In this document: one piece after another, positions 48,101-57,110 of the stretch
How positions within the stretch are numbered: the first letter of the stretch is position 1
Layout: every line of letters begins with the position of its first letter
From: Cristatella mucedo
Taxonomy: Eukaryota; Bryozoa; Phylactolaemata; Cristatellidae
Assembly (NCBI GenBank): GCA_009760855.2
Contig: WPIO01000012.1
Coordinates: 2,944,001 to 3,008,000 of the forward strand
Length of the DNA: 64,000 nucleotides
Reading direction: 5' to 3'
Made by a program: the position numbers and the translations under genes
The notes under the pieces: model-generated
Seen by the model: the letters and a program-made list of their open reading frames with translations, nothing else
The model's database searches: none
What the model was told of the DNA's origin: nothing

Positions 48101-50573
48101 TTTATATTTATAATAAATATTAAAGGTAAAGAGCCGTTTATGAAACATCAGAACATTTAGTGTTTAGAGCTCTCAAAATGTTGGCATGGTCAAAGGAAGT
48201 TGACAGGAGGTCAACCACAAGAAGCTGACTTGAAGGCACTGCTGCTGATAGCTTGCACAGACAATCTCATCCCACGAAAGTGAAACTTGCGTGCATCAGT
48301 TAACCGGCCCACCCTTTTTTAGTGCATGCCGAGAAAACAACCAAACTTTGTTTGGCTTAGTTGATGTGCCATGCTGGTTAATTGATGCTGCTACTGCTAG
48401 ATGGGGGACGTATTATGAGGGCCGTAACTTAAAAATTGCATGAGTTACCCGATAACCAACTCTTTCTCGGTTAATGTTACTTTTTTCTTATGCTTTTTAC
48501 CTGCACAACTTTGAACTTCTTAGCATAAGCATAAGTGGGAAGTTCAGCTACCTAATCGGGCTAGGCAGTTCTTGGTTGAATCTTTCTAACTAACCAGAAT
48601 CATCTATGTGTTAAGTCTTAGCATACCACAGTGGGCCACAGTATCGTAAATCCAAAATATTTTCAACATTATTTGCAACAGCGGGTGGTGATTTGCATAT
48701 AATTGCAATAGAGTACTTCCAGTTTTGTCGACGATGTTTGATGTAAAAGTTGACCTTAGTTTCGTAGCCAACAGCCTTAATTTATATGTTTCTGTATTTA
48801 TGGAGGTCACAAATAGTGGGGCTACGTTGCTTTTACTTTTGCCAGAAATTATATCCACTTGCTTTTTATATGCCCCGTCGGCCGGCCTACCTTTATTTCT
48901 TGTCTAGCAAATATCTGTAGAGTTCTATCAACTCTGGATATTGTATGGCTTTGTGATATGGAATGGTTTTGTGGACTGAGTATTTATACCTACACAAGTT
49001 TAATGTGCTGAAATGAAGACTACCTTGTACTCGTAGATGGGCAGTCAGAATGCATGCATCTGCACGAATAAAAAACGATCTGTTTCCCCCATCGTTAGTG
49101 CATGTATTCTCCCTATAATTAATGCATACTTTTGAGAGCTCCTCTGCATAATCATTGTGCGATATATTTCAAATCGTAGTTGTCAGTGTACTCGCTTTGA
49201 TTCCGAAAGAATAGTAAGCTTTGGTGGTTGGCAACAAGCATTTTTTCAATAAATTTTTTTCCGAAATGGAGAACGACCGGCAGCTGCCGTGCTATTGCAT
49301 CGGAACCTTAATACATTTCACCTCAGCAAGGACGGGTCCCACAACCTCTTGGATATTGTCCAGTACTCTTCTGATTGAGCTCTCGAGATAAACATTGCCA
49401 TGACTATGTACGAAGGCTTAAAGCTTTGGCTTTCAATTTCCACCGACGTGCTCGAACCGACACCCAGCCGACACTTGTTATTGCTTGAGTTTTTTCATTG
49501 TAAATTGAGTATCGAGCTGCAGCAATCGTACCTGCTGCAATCAGCGACCAGATAACGTATTTGGTGATATACAATCATTTTTTGAAATTAGCAAAAATAT
49601 TGATTCTCATTCCTTTAAGAATGCATGCTATGCATGCATTTGCGACGAAACAAACAAGAGCTAAGCACCTGCAAACGTCCTACAGTCCTGCTTCATCCGG
49701 TGCCATTACTAGCCTTCCCACTGAGATACAATTCGCCTTGCTTTAGAGGGTATATCATCAAGCACTAATTGATTTCTACGTTAACGGCGTTTGCTTTTCT
49801 CGACCTCGGTCCCGAGGTCGTGGGTTCGAATCCTGAGAAATTGTGTTAGTGGAGTCGACTAGTCGCCTAATATTGATAGTCGACTAATATTGATAGTCGC
49901 CAAGTAGTCGTTTAGTCGCCTATTGTGCAATTGCTTAAATGAATTTTCTGTCAAACACATAGATGAAATGGCTGTTTATAGTGTGTGTAATGACGATATC
50001 GACGTTATGCTCATCTGTATCAATGTATGCAGTCACATAAGTAAAAATGAGTTTTGATGAAACACAACTTGATCGCTGACCTAAACTTTCAGTAGTGCCC
50101 GGAGCAGTTTATACCCGGTCGGTTACGTGAGCATCGAGTCGCGTTTAAACGTGCTCCTTTGCTGCTGTGGACTCACATCGGCTTCGTGAGGTGACCTAAA
50201 GCTCAGCAGGTGCGATGTCCCAACAACCATATGCAGCCGATCCCCCTACCCGTTTGCTCTTTTGTCATTTGAATCTACTCCAAAAGTCATCTCGCTCGGA
50301 CAGTCATCTGTTACGGAGATGCCAATTGTTCAATATTCTGATCGTTTGCAGGGCATCATGATGGGATGGTTGACGGCTGCTGGTAGTATGGCCAGGATGC
50401 TTGGACCTATATTTGTGACCATCGTGTACGAGGCATATGGGCCACGTGGTACAATCCTGCTCATCATCGGCATAGTACTGTGTGGTGTGATTGTCGTGAT
50501 CATGCTCTACCGAAGGCTCGTACCGTACCACCTTCACGTAGAGACAGTGCGAAGACAGAGGCATCAGCCGTAG
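22707..50573 (+). CDS. MFSD8: MFSD8/CLN7-like lysosomal major facilitator transporter, ten exons
   Basis: MFSD8 (CLN7) is a twelve-helix MFS protein of late endosomes and lysosomes. The human protein is linked to neuronal ceroid lipofuscinosis type 7 and has been described as an endolysosomal chloride channel. Exons: 22707 or 22722 to about 22777, 22891-23038, 25540-25786, 25992-26105, 26340-26603, 37137-37245, 44663-44797, 46305-46408, 46757-46971, 50352-50573. From the second ATG this gives about 537 residues, against 518 in human. All junction phases agree if introns 1 and 8 use GC donors. Diagnostic segments: [54 protein letters not shown] and [16 protein letters not shown]. Introns of 10.5 kb and 7.4 kb hold most of the window's retrotransposons. 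Intron stretches 34231-35087, 37246-37724, 41996-42684, 42836-43424, 43536-44361 and 47600-50351 show nothing further apart from the small repeats listed. Confidence 0.95.
22891..23038 (+). CDS. MFSD8: MFSD8 exon 2: cytosolic N-tail end and TM1
   Basis: The acceptor is catcctcag and the donor GTAAGC, phase 2 to phase 0. [20 protein letters not shown] is almost identical to the human segment leading into TM1. It ends IYPFLQR, where human has IWPYLQK. Confidence 0.93.
23190..23350 (+). mobile_element. tRNA-derived SINE (type 1)
   Basis: A B box (gggttcgagtcctgcag near 23242) is followed by the shared body and a tail with cttgaatcatccgatc. It lies in MFSD8 intron 2. Confidence 0.6.
23845..24700 (+). 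mobile_element. LINE-A copy, with SINE-type tail abutting
   Basis: The sequence starts at attagacgactgcatcagtt and encodes RT C-terminal pieces ([40 protein letters not shown]) broken by stops and frameshifts. The 3' UTR is diverged and (ATT)n lies at 24635-24655. Immediately after it, ataaatgagactgttgatca is the type 1 SINE tail without its head. Confidence 0.85.
25540..25786 (+). CDS. MFSD8: MFSD8 exon 3: TM2 and TM3
   Basis: The exon has 247 nt, phase 0 to phase 1. [20 protein letters not shown] is TM2 and the start of the MFS signature loop. [20 protein letters not shown] continues into TM3, and VIGFGAG ends the exon. Acceptor tctttccag and donor GTGAGC are strong. Confidence 0.95.
25992..26105 (+). 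CDS. MFSD8: MFSD8 exon 4: TM4 region
   Basis: The exon has 114 nt, phase 1 to phase 1. [20 protein letters not shown] and [16 protein letters not shown] match the human [20 protein letters not shown] and ALGFILGP segments. The exon opens with GT directly after the acceptor, which could mislead automatic gene finders. Confidence 0.95.
26157..26188 (+). repeat. (AG)n microsatellite
   Basis: An uninterrupted AG repeat of about 16 units lies in MFSD8 intron 4, about 50 bp after the exon 4 donor. Confidence 0.95.
26340..26603 (+). CDS. MFSD8: MFSD8 exon 5: TM5 and central cytosolic loop
   Basis: The exon has 264 nt, phase 1 to phase 1. [20 protein letters not shown] corresponds to the human [26 protein letters not shown] ends the helix, followed by an acidic Ser/Asn-rich cytosolic loop unlike the human one in sequence but similar in length. 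Confidence 0.93.
26655..29600 (-). mobile_element. Old LINE-A copy, expanded by AT-rich sequence
   Basis: Landmarks appear in the order of an inverted LINE-A: RT C-terminal region at 26700-26950, palm region near 27170-27240, RT upstream part at 27400-27960, and an endpiece at 29235-29350 (cacaaagaatcttgagaaac) matching 39640-39700 of the best copy. Positions 27960-29230 are AT-rich with no recognisable LINE sequence, probably later insertion or decay. All frames are broken. Confidence 0.6.
29955..30015 (+). mobile_element. LINE-A 3' tail fragment
   Basis: The sequence ataaagtgcctagaaagaga then tctgtaagggcgctataaca is the terminal hairpin segment, with a short decayed ATT tail. Confidence 0.7.
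30120..31470 (+). mobile_element. LINE-A copy spanning RT palm to tail
   Basis: Two frames (30140-30532, 30548-31252) encode RT from [20 protein letters not shown] through [13 protein letters not shown] and the catalytic [12 protein letters not shown] to [14 protein letters not shown]-type C-terminal sequence. One frameshift after NFLKTK separates them. The 3' UTR, hairpin and (ATT) tail end near 31470. It lies in the 10.5 kb MFSD8 intron. Confidence 0.92.
31480..32390 (-). pseudogene. Broken copy of a widespread repetitive ORF (transposon-associated, class unknown)
   Basis: The minus strand reads, across several frames, [20 protein letters not shown] then RYLQDV, a stop, and [15 protein letters not shown] at 31490-31620. 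Further upstream it reads [20 protein letters not shown] and, in 32386-32087, [19 protein letters not shown]. The order and wording recall a repetitive uncharacterised ORF that I remember from arthropod and cnidarian genomes (LHIKLGLMKNFVKA.., LSEAKVKAGVFVGPQ). Multiple stops and frameshifts show it is dead. The family name and mobility mechanism are not known to me. Confidence 0.5.
32391..33530. other. AT-rich intron sequence, nothing recognised
   Basis: There is no repeat landmark, splice-bounded exon or convincing reading frame. It is part of the large MFSD8 intron 5. Confidence 0.4.
33531..34230 (-). mobile_element. LINE-A copy, 3' third
   Basis: The minus-strand tail (AAT)n lies at 33536-33556. 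The inverted hairpin (accctcagagaactcaatct), 3' UTR (33600-33770) and degenerate RT C-terminal coding sequence ([20 protein letters not shown]) follow. Similarity stops near 34230, the 5' truncation point. Confidence 0.85.
35088..35285 (-). mobile_element. LINE-tailed tRNA SINE (type 2)
   Basis: Read on the minus strand, it has a tRNA-like head (ctttggcttggccaggagga), a B-box-like ggtcgtgagatcgagctc, then the LINE-A hairpin (agagcttggatagagattca, gttctcttagggtgctatag) and a (TTTA)n tail at 35088-35102. Its tail is TTTA rather than ATT. Confidence 0.72.
35640..36370 (-). mobile_element. Degenerate LINE-A copy, split by a + strand LINE tail
   Basis: RT-region landmarks on the minus strand flank 35850-35905, which carries a + strand LINE hairpin (atgtaaagtgcctagttctc, gagggtgctttacaaatatg). 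An opposite-orientation tail has therefore been inserted in an older copy. The segment 36000-36320 reads [20 protein letters not shown], a mutated RT active site (YADG instead of YADD). Confidence 0.7.
36385..36540 (+). mobile_element. LINE-A internal fragment
   Basis: The sequence agatgaccacatcagcttta and cgggcctgcttagataagga match the + strand RT C-terminal region of other copies. It has neither the palm nor a tail. Confidence 0.65.
36889..36961 (+). repeat. (CT)n microsatellite
   Basis: A nearly perfect CT tract of about 73 bp, with interruptions near 36904-36908, lies about 180 bp before MFSD8 exon 6. On the minus strand it creates an artefactual Arg/Glu-repeat frame. Confidence 0.95.
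37137..37245 (+). CDS. MFSD8: MFSD8 exon 6: loop end and TM7
   Basis: The exon has 109 nt, phase 1 to phase 2, after a 10.5 kb intron. [20 protein letters not shown] then YET matches the human [22 protein letters not shown] helix. It lies about 180 bp after the (CT)n tract at 36889-36961. Confidence 0.92.
37725..40065 (-). mobile_element. LINE-A, longest and best preserved copy
   Basis: The minus-strand tail lies at 37727-37745, then the hairpin and the 3' UTR to about 37960. The frame 38961-37960 (333 codons) holds [13 protein letters not shown] and the catalytic [12 protein letters not shown] (YADD at 38812-38823) and runs to the natural stop. Frames at 39163-38963 and 40142-39210 supply the upstream RT ([38 protein letters not shown]) and the pre-RT linker ([20 protein letters not shown]). 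Two breaks near 39210 and 38962 disable it. The apurinic endonuclease is absent, so it is 5'-truncated at about 40065, directly against the tail of the next copy. Confidence 0.95.
40066..40590 (-). mobile_element. LINE-A copy split by LINE-B (resumes at 41964-41995)
   Basis: An (AAT)n tail at 40068-40095 is followed by the hairpin, 3' UTR and RT C-terminal coding sequence ([20 protein letters not shown]) up to gtgacaaaaccttg. The missing continuation, cagtcgatgcatttcttgac, resumes at 41965 after LINE-B, and similarity ends near 41995. Confidence 0.88.
40591..41963 (+). mobile_element. LINE-B retrotransposon nested in LINE-A
   Basis: This is a distinct non-LTR family. [40 protein letters not shown] and [12 protein letters not shown] (YADD at 40910-40921) mark the [22 protein letters not shown] and [20 protein letters not shown] are the C-terminal region. 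A single in-frame TAA at 41015 interrupts 40577-41899; otherwise the frame is open. The tail is (ACATT)n at 41942-41963, not (ATT)n. It is 5'-truncated before the RT fingers and belongs to the CR1/L2-like group by its motifs. Confidence 0.93.
42685..42835 (+). mobile_element. tRNA-derived SINE (type 1)
   Basis: The sequence taaggtggtcgcacttcaca, a B box (gaaggttcgagttg), the body (gcaggcaattctttatttct) and the tail (ctataaatcaggctgttgaa then tcagataatctttg) follow in family order. It lies in MFSD8 intron 6. Confidence 0.75.
43425..43535 (-). mobile_element. LINE-A 3' end fragment
   Basis: A short (AAT)n is followed by the inverted hairpin (gcacccgcagagaacttaat) and gctgtaaaggaagcatgatt, typical of the 3' UTR start. 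No coding remains. Confidence 0.75.
44362..44437 (+). repeat. (TG)n microsatellite
   Basis: A TG repeat of about 76 bp with one catgcatg interruption lies in MFSD8 intron 6, about 225 bp before exon 7. Confidence 0.95.
44663..44797 (+). CDS. MFSD8: MFSD8 exon 7: TM8 region
   Basis: The exon has 135 nt, phase 2 to phase 2. It restores the split Thr codon, giving [17 protein letters not shown], which parallels human [37 protein letters not shown] forms the next helix. Confidence 0.93.
45026..45111 (+). repeat. (CT)n microsatellite
   Basis: A perfect CT tract of about 86 bp lies in MFSD8 intron 7, about 230 bp after exon 7. Confidence 0.95.
45715..46015 (+). mobile_element. Two tandem type 1 SINEs
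   Basis: The first (45715-45880) has a B-box-like gtgggctctagaggttcctg, the body and the tail gtataaagatcttttgaatc then agctgacctttgc. The second (45885-46015) has a head cgtagtctagaggtaaagca, a B box (gggttccagtcttgcag) and the tail tataaatgaggctgtcaatt. They lie in the same orientation in MFSD8 intron 7. Confidence 0.7.
46305..46408 (+). CDS. MFSD8: MFSD8 exon 8: TM9 and LPWGN motif
   Basis: [20 protein letters not shown] then [14 protein letters not shown] aligns with human [26 protein letters not shown]. Exon 9 needs a phase 1 donor. The best fit is a GC donor after GAAG (GAAG|GCAAGC) at 46409. The reading frame stays open beyond it to about 46665, so a longer exon using a weak GT donor cannot be excluded. 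Confidence 0.85.
46757..46971 (+). CDS. MFSD8: MFSD8 exon 9: glycosylated luminal loop and TM10
   Basis: The exon has 215 nt, phase 1 to phase 0. It contains two N-glycosylation sequons, NAS and NGT, in the loop where human MFSD8 has its two used sites. [19 protein letters not shown] and [16 protein letters not shown] follow and match the human CSIEQAWCLYTPVIHLAQF and GPKPQ regions. The donor is GTAAGT. Confidence 0.94.
47150..47590. mobile_element. LINE remnants in both orientations
   Basis: Positions 47160-47250 (+) read [20 protein letters not shown], a generic LINE C-terminal motif not matching LINE-A exactly. Positions 47265-47590 (minus) carry diverged LINE-A RT sequence (inverted gagatatgctcatcgagccc and cacacgtacagctg). 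Confidence 0.6.
47834..47876 (+). repeat. Short tandem duplication
   Basis: The unit agtgtactcgatctaggta occurs twice, separated by about 10 bp, in MFSD8 intron 9. It looks like a local duplication. Confidence 0.75.
49795..49925 (+). repeat. SINE head and cluster of TAGTCG words
   Basis: The sequence ctcgacctcggtcccgaggt then cgtgggttcgaatcctga is a type 1 SINE tRNA-like head. Right after it, tagtcg or agtcgac words recur about seven times within 75 bp (including two copies of aatattgatagtcg), forming a short local repeat cluster. Confidence 0.55.
50352..50573 (+). CDS. MFSD8: MFSD8 exon 10: TM11, TM12 and C-terminal tail
   Basis: The exon has 73 codons plus TAG after gtttgcag. [20 protein letters not shown] closely matches human [20 protein letters not shown]. 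A last hydrophobic helix ([20 protein letters not shown]) and a short basic tail ([20 protein letters not shown]) complete the protein. It lacks the SVRYGRIQE-type ending of human. Confidence 0.95.
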   Translation, partial: GIMMGWLTAAGSMARMLGPIFVTIVYEAYGPRGTILLIIGIVLCGVIVVIMLYRRLVPYHLHVETVRRQRHQP

Positions 50574-52423
50574 CAGCAGGCACTGCACAACGACTAGTGC
50601 CAACTGCATTTTCACCAGCCGCCGTCGAGCGAACGAGAGAGTGAGCACGAGCGTCCAAGGTTGATTTTTCTCAGACTCTACTGGGTCGAGAATTCTAGTG
50701 TCAGCATAGGAAGCATGGGAAGCGTTGTAGTTCCCTTCTTTGATGCAGATATCCGTACCCACTGTAGTGCCCTACTACTGACACAGAGCCCTGGGTAGCA
50801 CATGTTAGCATGCAAAATGGGAACTTTTCCAAATCATTTGTCTTGACCCGACTGATATGTGTGCATGTGGACAAGCCTTACGTTGTATAGCTGCATTTAC
50901 ATAATCCAACTTTGTTATGACCATCTCTCCAACTTTCAAGATTGCCAATGGAATTTTGCCAATTATAATTTTTAAAGAGCATTATGAACATCAGCCCAAG
51001 TTGGACGAGTTGGTCGCACCAAAGTTGGACTGTATACCTGTAGCCTTAGGCTTCATAACTCTACGGTTGGTCATTCCATTTCCTTTTTTATGTATAACTG
51101 TGCACTTGCATGGACTTCTCTCGGCTTATGTGCACCCATGTATGGGTTCGCATAAGGTTGTATGATGATACCGGTGCATGTTTCTCTGAGCTCTGTAATG
51201 AGTCGCGCTTGGTAAAGGTTCCGTGAATGGTGCCCTGAACAAGTTTAGGCTGTTTGAAATGTCACACTGCATGGCTGAAGATTAATTTATCCTGTTTTCT
51301 GCACATGCTGGAACACTGCTTCGCAAGTCTAAAATCGTGTCTTCTTTCATCTTGTAACAGCATCTGGATATGCAGCCTAGAACAAATACTACGCAGGACA
51401 TGGGCAGCATTGCGCCCTGAAGTCTTTTGCATGTTCTTTTTGCTCAGTTGCCACGTCGGTGGATGCAGTTGGTGCTTCAAACAGGTCGCAGAGGTCGTTT
51501 GCACCAACCGCACCGTTGCCGGTTACCATGGCCGTCCTTGGCCCCTGTCTATGGCATGGAAATATAGCGTTACATTCTCTTTGGCTTGCACGTGTGATCC
51601 TAACAGCATGGCAGCTCATCTTGGAAATGAGGTTGCAGGTCTAAACGGCATCAGAGAGCCAATGACTCGGGAGTGCATGCAAAGCTAAGGGGATTGTAGG
51701 GCTAACGGCAGCACATGGTCCATGACGCAGAAGTGCAAGCAAAGCAGAATGAAATCTGCTGGAACTCCATCATCATTCAGACTGCCTATGTTGTGACAAT
51801 GTTAAGAATGTTAGTGACACCTGCATTCCAGAGACTCAATTTGGCCGACCTAATAGTTGTTGTATCTTTGAGAGGAAGACCTGCATTGCTGCTTATAGCA
51901 TGTTTGACTTCTTATTGAAACTTGCTGTGAATCGTAATTCTCTGTTCATTGAATGGGATCATTTATCGCAGTTTCAAATTCGGAGTTAGCTTTTTATCTA
52001 CTCAAGTGAGTTTTCTGCCGTTATTTTAGGCAGTTTGTACTGTCATCTGCAGTGGAGCTCATTAAGTATATTGGCTCGCTGAGCTTTACTATCCGGCTCG
52101 GCTTCAATGGCTTTACTCACGATGATTGACTCGATTTAGTAGCAGGCAGTAATTTTCCTTGAGCATGTCACGCATAAACCTTGTGCATGCTGGAGTCGGC
52201 AGAGAGTGAGTGAGATCAAAACGGTGGAGCAGATAGTTCGGCAGTGAGCTCAACACTGGCACAGATTGTTGTTATTAGTAATGCCAATTTATACGGAGAT
52301 TACCCGAAAGTATATACCAGTGCAATTAGTGGGAGCTGCGCAACTCCCTCTGCTCACTAAAAATTCTTTAATACCTGTTATATGGTGGTTAGATAAGGCC
52401 AATAAGTGGTGGAGTTCTTGCTG
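50574..52423. other. MFSD8 3' flank, nothing recognised
   Basis: The sequence after the MFSD8 stop presumably holds its 3' UTR and polyadenylation site. I see no clear family or splice-bounded exon. A frame at 51254-51688 (+) is 144 codons but has no recognisable motif and opposing frames overlap it. Confidence 0.35.
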
Positions 52424-52584
<161 letters not shown>

Positions 52585-52587
<3 letters not shown>

Positions 52588-53820
52588 CCTTTCTCATCAC
52601 CTACCGCATCTTTCTCTCTCCTTCTCTGTTTGAGCTCATGCCTATTTTCTGGCCTCGGATCCCGACGTTCTGGGGTACAACCCTGCAATGAATTAATGGC
52701 TCGATTCTAGTGAATGGTGTATAGTGTTCTCTACTTGTGCTTTTTTAATTTCTGTGGCTGCCATGTACAGGAGAAGCCAATCGTGAGATTCTGCTGCCGA
52801 GTGTAAGTGGCAGCACTCGCTTGTGACTGGCCGAACTTTTACAAAATGACAACTCTGTACCCCTGGGAGGTCCCAGCAGGTCGGGCCAATAGCCAGGATG
52901 TGGTATACCCCTCACCGCCAGGCGAGCCTGGAAGATACATCGAACCCTTGGAGGACTGATAGCCCCTCCCCTGTGGCTACAGAACCTTTTGAGTGGAACT
53001 ACCGTCTTTTGTAAGCACTACTCTATTCTTGTACGAAACGAATATCTCGAACTTCTCGCTGTTGATAATTCCGTGCATTAGGAAATGGCGTCAGTGTTCA
53101 AGCGCCTATTAAAATTCAGTCAGCTTCGGCTGAACCACTGCAGTGCTTCCTGGCTAAGTGTTTCTGAGTCTGAACCTAATGAGCAGTAACGATAATTCAT
53201 GCGTACAGCCACACCGAGAATTCACGTTTCTATGCATGCACGTTACTTGCCCAATTGGCTGTGCAGAGGTTTTACCCGATTGCACAAAGGTTTTGGCTCC
53301 AGCTTACTCCGAATGCACGTTTCCGGAAGCTGATCTTGTACGTGACCTTCCAATGCAAGTCCAATCGGAACCACTTTCCAATGCCTTACGTGCTGCATGG
53401 TACAAGAGAGTTCTGCATGGAGCTAAACCACTTTATTGAGGTGGCAATCGATCATTGACATTTGAAATGGGTGAGCTGGTGTGACTTTTGCCAACAGTTT
53501 CAGACCCACTGGGTTCATATTCAGATGACGAAATATTCTGTCTAGCGTCGTGCAATATTAACGTCGGATGTAGAGCACCCGGTATAAATTCAGCTGATGG
53601 TGCAGCTACATGCGACGGAAAGCTAGAGTGTTCCATGGCGGCAAGCCAGCATCGCGGTGCACCTCTTCGGGTGGCTACAGGGCAGGCTGTAGATCTGCCA
53701 TACCCTCTTTGACTGCGGCCTTACTTATGCATTCCAAATATAACTAGCCCAAACGGCCATTGGTCGGTCGTCTGTTTGAGCTGTGATGGGCAGCAGGCAG
53801 CTTCCACAATAACCTAACTT
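52585..53820. other. Intergenic, nothing recognised
   Basis: Overlapping frames at 53158-53458 and 53433-53712 have no motif I know. None has convincing splice or start context, so I do not call a gene. Confidence 0.35.
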
Positions 53821-54485
53821 AATAATAATAATAATAATAATGCACTTGACAAAGCGCCCTCAGAGAACTCAATCTCTTTCTAGGCGCTTTACATTTGCTG
53901 CAAACGGAAATGCAATTGAATGGTGAGTAATATCATGCTGGATAAACGACATGAATAACATGGTTGGGGGTGACATGCACAGGGTCAGCATGCAAATGTG
54001 GTTAATGGCAGCATGCACAGTGTCAGCACACATAAGCACATCAAGGACGAATCACAGGGACCCACTAAATTCTGTCCTAAATAAGTATGTTTTTAAGTTC
54101 TTTTTAAATGTGGTCAAGTCAGGAGATGTTATGATGCAAGTCGGGAGGGAGTTCCAGGCTTTGGGAGCATACGAACTAAATGCACGGTCTCCGAAGGATT
54201 AGAGGTTTGTACGAGGTATTAGTAGACTGTTGGATTCCGAAAACGGGTGGTACGATGCTTGGCCTGGTGGGGGTGTTGATCTGAGAGATAGGCTGGAGCC
54301 AAAGAATGAAGTGACCTCAAAGTGAGCGACAAAACCTTGAAGTCAATCCGTTGCTTGACTGGTAGCCAGTGCAGGTCGGCGAGAAGTTGTGTGATGTGGC
54401 AACTGCAACGCTCACGACAGACAAGCCTAGCTTCGGAGTTTGGCACCAGTGCTATCGCCTGATCGCACATGCCGTTAGGCCAGTA
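53821..54485 (-). mobile_element. LINE-A copy, 3' third, well preserved
   Basis: The (AAT)n tail lies at 53821-53841. The hairpin (gcgccctcagagaactcaat, ctttctaggcgctttacatt), the 3' UTR and the RT C-terminal region (YAPKAWNS-type inverted sequence; [20 protein letters not shown] at 54330-54400) follow. It ends abruptly at gttaggccagtaagc near 54485. It is nearly identical to the matching part of 37725-40065. Confidence 0.92.
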
Positions 54486-57110
54486 AGCAAACTTGTAGAC
54501 AAACTGCTGTTGCCAGACTTGGACATTCGTCCGTATTGACTAATCTCGTGTTCCGATCATGTTTGGTGAATAAGGGCAGGATAGTCAATAGCAATCAGCA
54601 GTCCTGCAAGCAGCTCGAGACGCGATCTACTGTTGCGCGCTGCCAATAAGTGCAAGCATCTTGGTACCGCAGTGACTGACTTTCTCGGCCCTTGGCACCG
54701 GAAAAGTTCGCTCGAGACTTGTTGCCCTCGCCCTCGCCTGCACCTTTCACGAGGTCGAGCTCCGAAAGACAGTAGCGACACTGATTTCGCTATGTTGTTC
54801 GGTATTATTGCAGCTGAACGTATCAACATCCTGCCCTAATCTCGCAAGTATAATAGGAAAGATTTTGAGCTAAATGCATCGCACGAAAGGTTTTTCAACT
54901 CCGGGGCATGGTTCTCCATTTTTAGATTTTTAGTCTCGTCGATGGGAAAAGTAGAAGCAGTGTCCGTCTAGTCAGACCCTGAATCCTTGAGCTCTTGAGT
55001 CAGCGTCTTCGGTTTCTCGCCGAGAAGAGCTCACTCCTCAGCCTCAACCAATGGTTTTCGGTGGTCGTTCATTGGTTTCTTATTTTCTTACGATACGAAC
55101 GGCAGGCAAGTGTCCCTTTCAGTTAGCGATCGAGTATCTTCCTTTCTTCGTCGTGCGAACTCGGTAGAAAACCGTGCACGTGAGGTAATAGTTGGGACCA
55201 GAGCATCAACCAAGAGTAACGATGTCCCGTTAACACATTGAACATTGTTCGTAAAATTCAAACGATCCTGCGATGCTGTGTAGCCGAAAGCGAACCGGTT
55301 AGCACCGACGGCAAAGCTAGTCGGCTAGCAAGGCTGGCATTTCATGGGTGGCTCGCATTTTTCGGAATGCGACCGACAATTTAAGGTTGGAGGAAACTTG
55401 TTTGAACGTGCCTGAGAGGTGTAACGGACCACCGCATGGAAGGAATTGTTGGACGAGTAATTGTTGGGCGGAGAGACTACTACTCCTGGAAGAAAGAGGC
55501 GTGCCTTCGGGCACAGTTTGGCTTAACGAACAAAGGACGACTGCGACTTCTTGCTTCGCCGATAAGCTACTTAGCCTTCGTGCAGCGACAGCGAGAAGGT
55601 AGTGGGTGAGCACAGTGTAGGCTGAGGTCAATTTCGTTTTCACCTGGAAAGGTCAATGCAGCCTGCCCAGCACATAAACTGCGATTGTACGATGGCTATA
55701 GGGAGGTAACATTGAGCCAGAGCTAATTAAGAAGGCGATGCTTCAGCAGCAGGGAGAGTGTCAGCGAGAGAGCAACGCTGAGTCAGCTCGAGTCAGAGTG
55801 AGTTGGCCAGACGTAGGTCTTGGCGAGCCCAGCCAGCAACGGGCTTGAGCGTCTGTCGCATAAGGGGGGGGGGCACGAACTCACTCCGCCTAACGGCAAT
55901 TGTATGAATTTCAAAGTCGGATGCTCAGCTTGAAGGCTCGAAACTCGGACGTCGGATGCGTTTGTATACGCGCACACGCGCGGTTGGAGTTCGGCGTTTT
56001 CCTATTTCCTGGTTAGCGAATTGAAGCAGTATCGTTTTCAGGGTGGGGAATCGATGTCTGGTGAGTCCTCCAAAGTCCAGCTATGTGTGAAAGGAGTCAC
56101 ATTTTCGGGTAGGGCGAGGGCCCTCGATGCTGCGGTGCCAGGTGCACTGTGGGCAGCTCGACTAGCCGCCGTCGTCGGTGTTGGAGCCCTCGGTCTTCGC
56201 AGGTAACACCTGGCCTAGGCGTAGGCGCCTCAAGTACGGGGACGGCATTTCCCCTGCGATAGCGCCCCGTGTTTTAGGTCCGCGAGTTTGCGATGATGGG
56301 TTCGGGGAGAAGACCTAACTAGACTCGAAAACATTGTCCGCTTGCGAATAAAGTACAATAAAATCTCGCTATTATTACCTCGGTCCAGATCGCATCACCA
56401 ACTTTCACGTCCGGGCACAATTAGGCCGGAAACAGCACGGTGCTAGTCTCAGCCTAGCGGTACGAATACTGTCGATTCCTGATCCTTGCAGCACGGCTAG
56501 CGACTTGTCTATTCGGCAGCAGCCAACGATTACAGGCGTTCAACAGAGACAATGACGTACACCAACGGTTCTGTAGCCTTGAGCTTTAATAGGCTCCAAT
56601 GCCAAAGCAGAGTCCGGATTTAGAACTACTTGCCTATCTCAGAATGTCGGCTTTTAAACGGCCTCGGCCATACACTACCGCACAATCGCGAAAATGATTA
56701 TCAGCCATAATCTGGCTGGTTTAGCTGGCACCGACGCTTCATAGCGCCAGAAACTTTTCAAGCGATTCGACCTGCTTGTCGCAAACCCGGCAACCGGCTC
56801 TTGAGAGTGGGACCATCCCGGAGCGTTCGGCTTTACAGAGCTACATTTCCGGCAGGAAAGTTGGTTGTATTATATGTAGTATTAGGAGCGACCGCACAGC
56901 TTGCATAGATTTAAACGTAAATGAGTGAGATATTGTTTCATGGGAATTACGTGATAAACACCGAATGAATCCGTGTCTAGCACTAAATAAAGAGAGTCCT
57001 ATGGTTCGCAGTAGCATTTCTGCCAGAAGCTAGCGCCTTTAGAATCGGGGGCCTAGAAATTGACGGCGCTTCAGATTAGGTTTGCAAGAAAATCAGTCTT
57101 TAATGTTGGA
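54486..57110. other. Intergenic, nothing recognised
   Basis: The sequence is more CpG-rich than elsewhere. Overlapping frames at 55317-55643 (minus) and 55348-55602 (+), and an exon-like frame at 56021-56206 (+) ending in CGCAG|GTAACA, match nothing I know. Confidence 0.3.
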
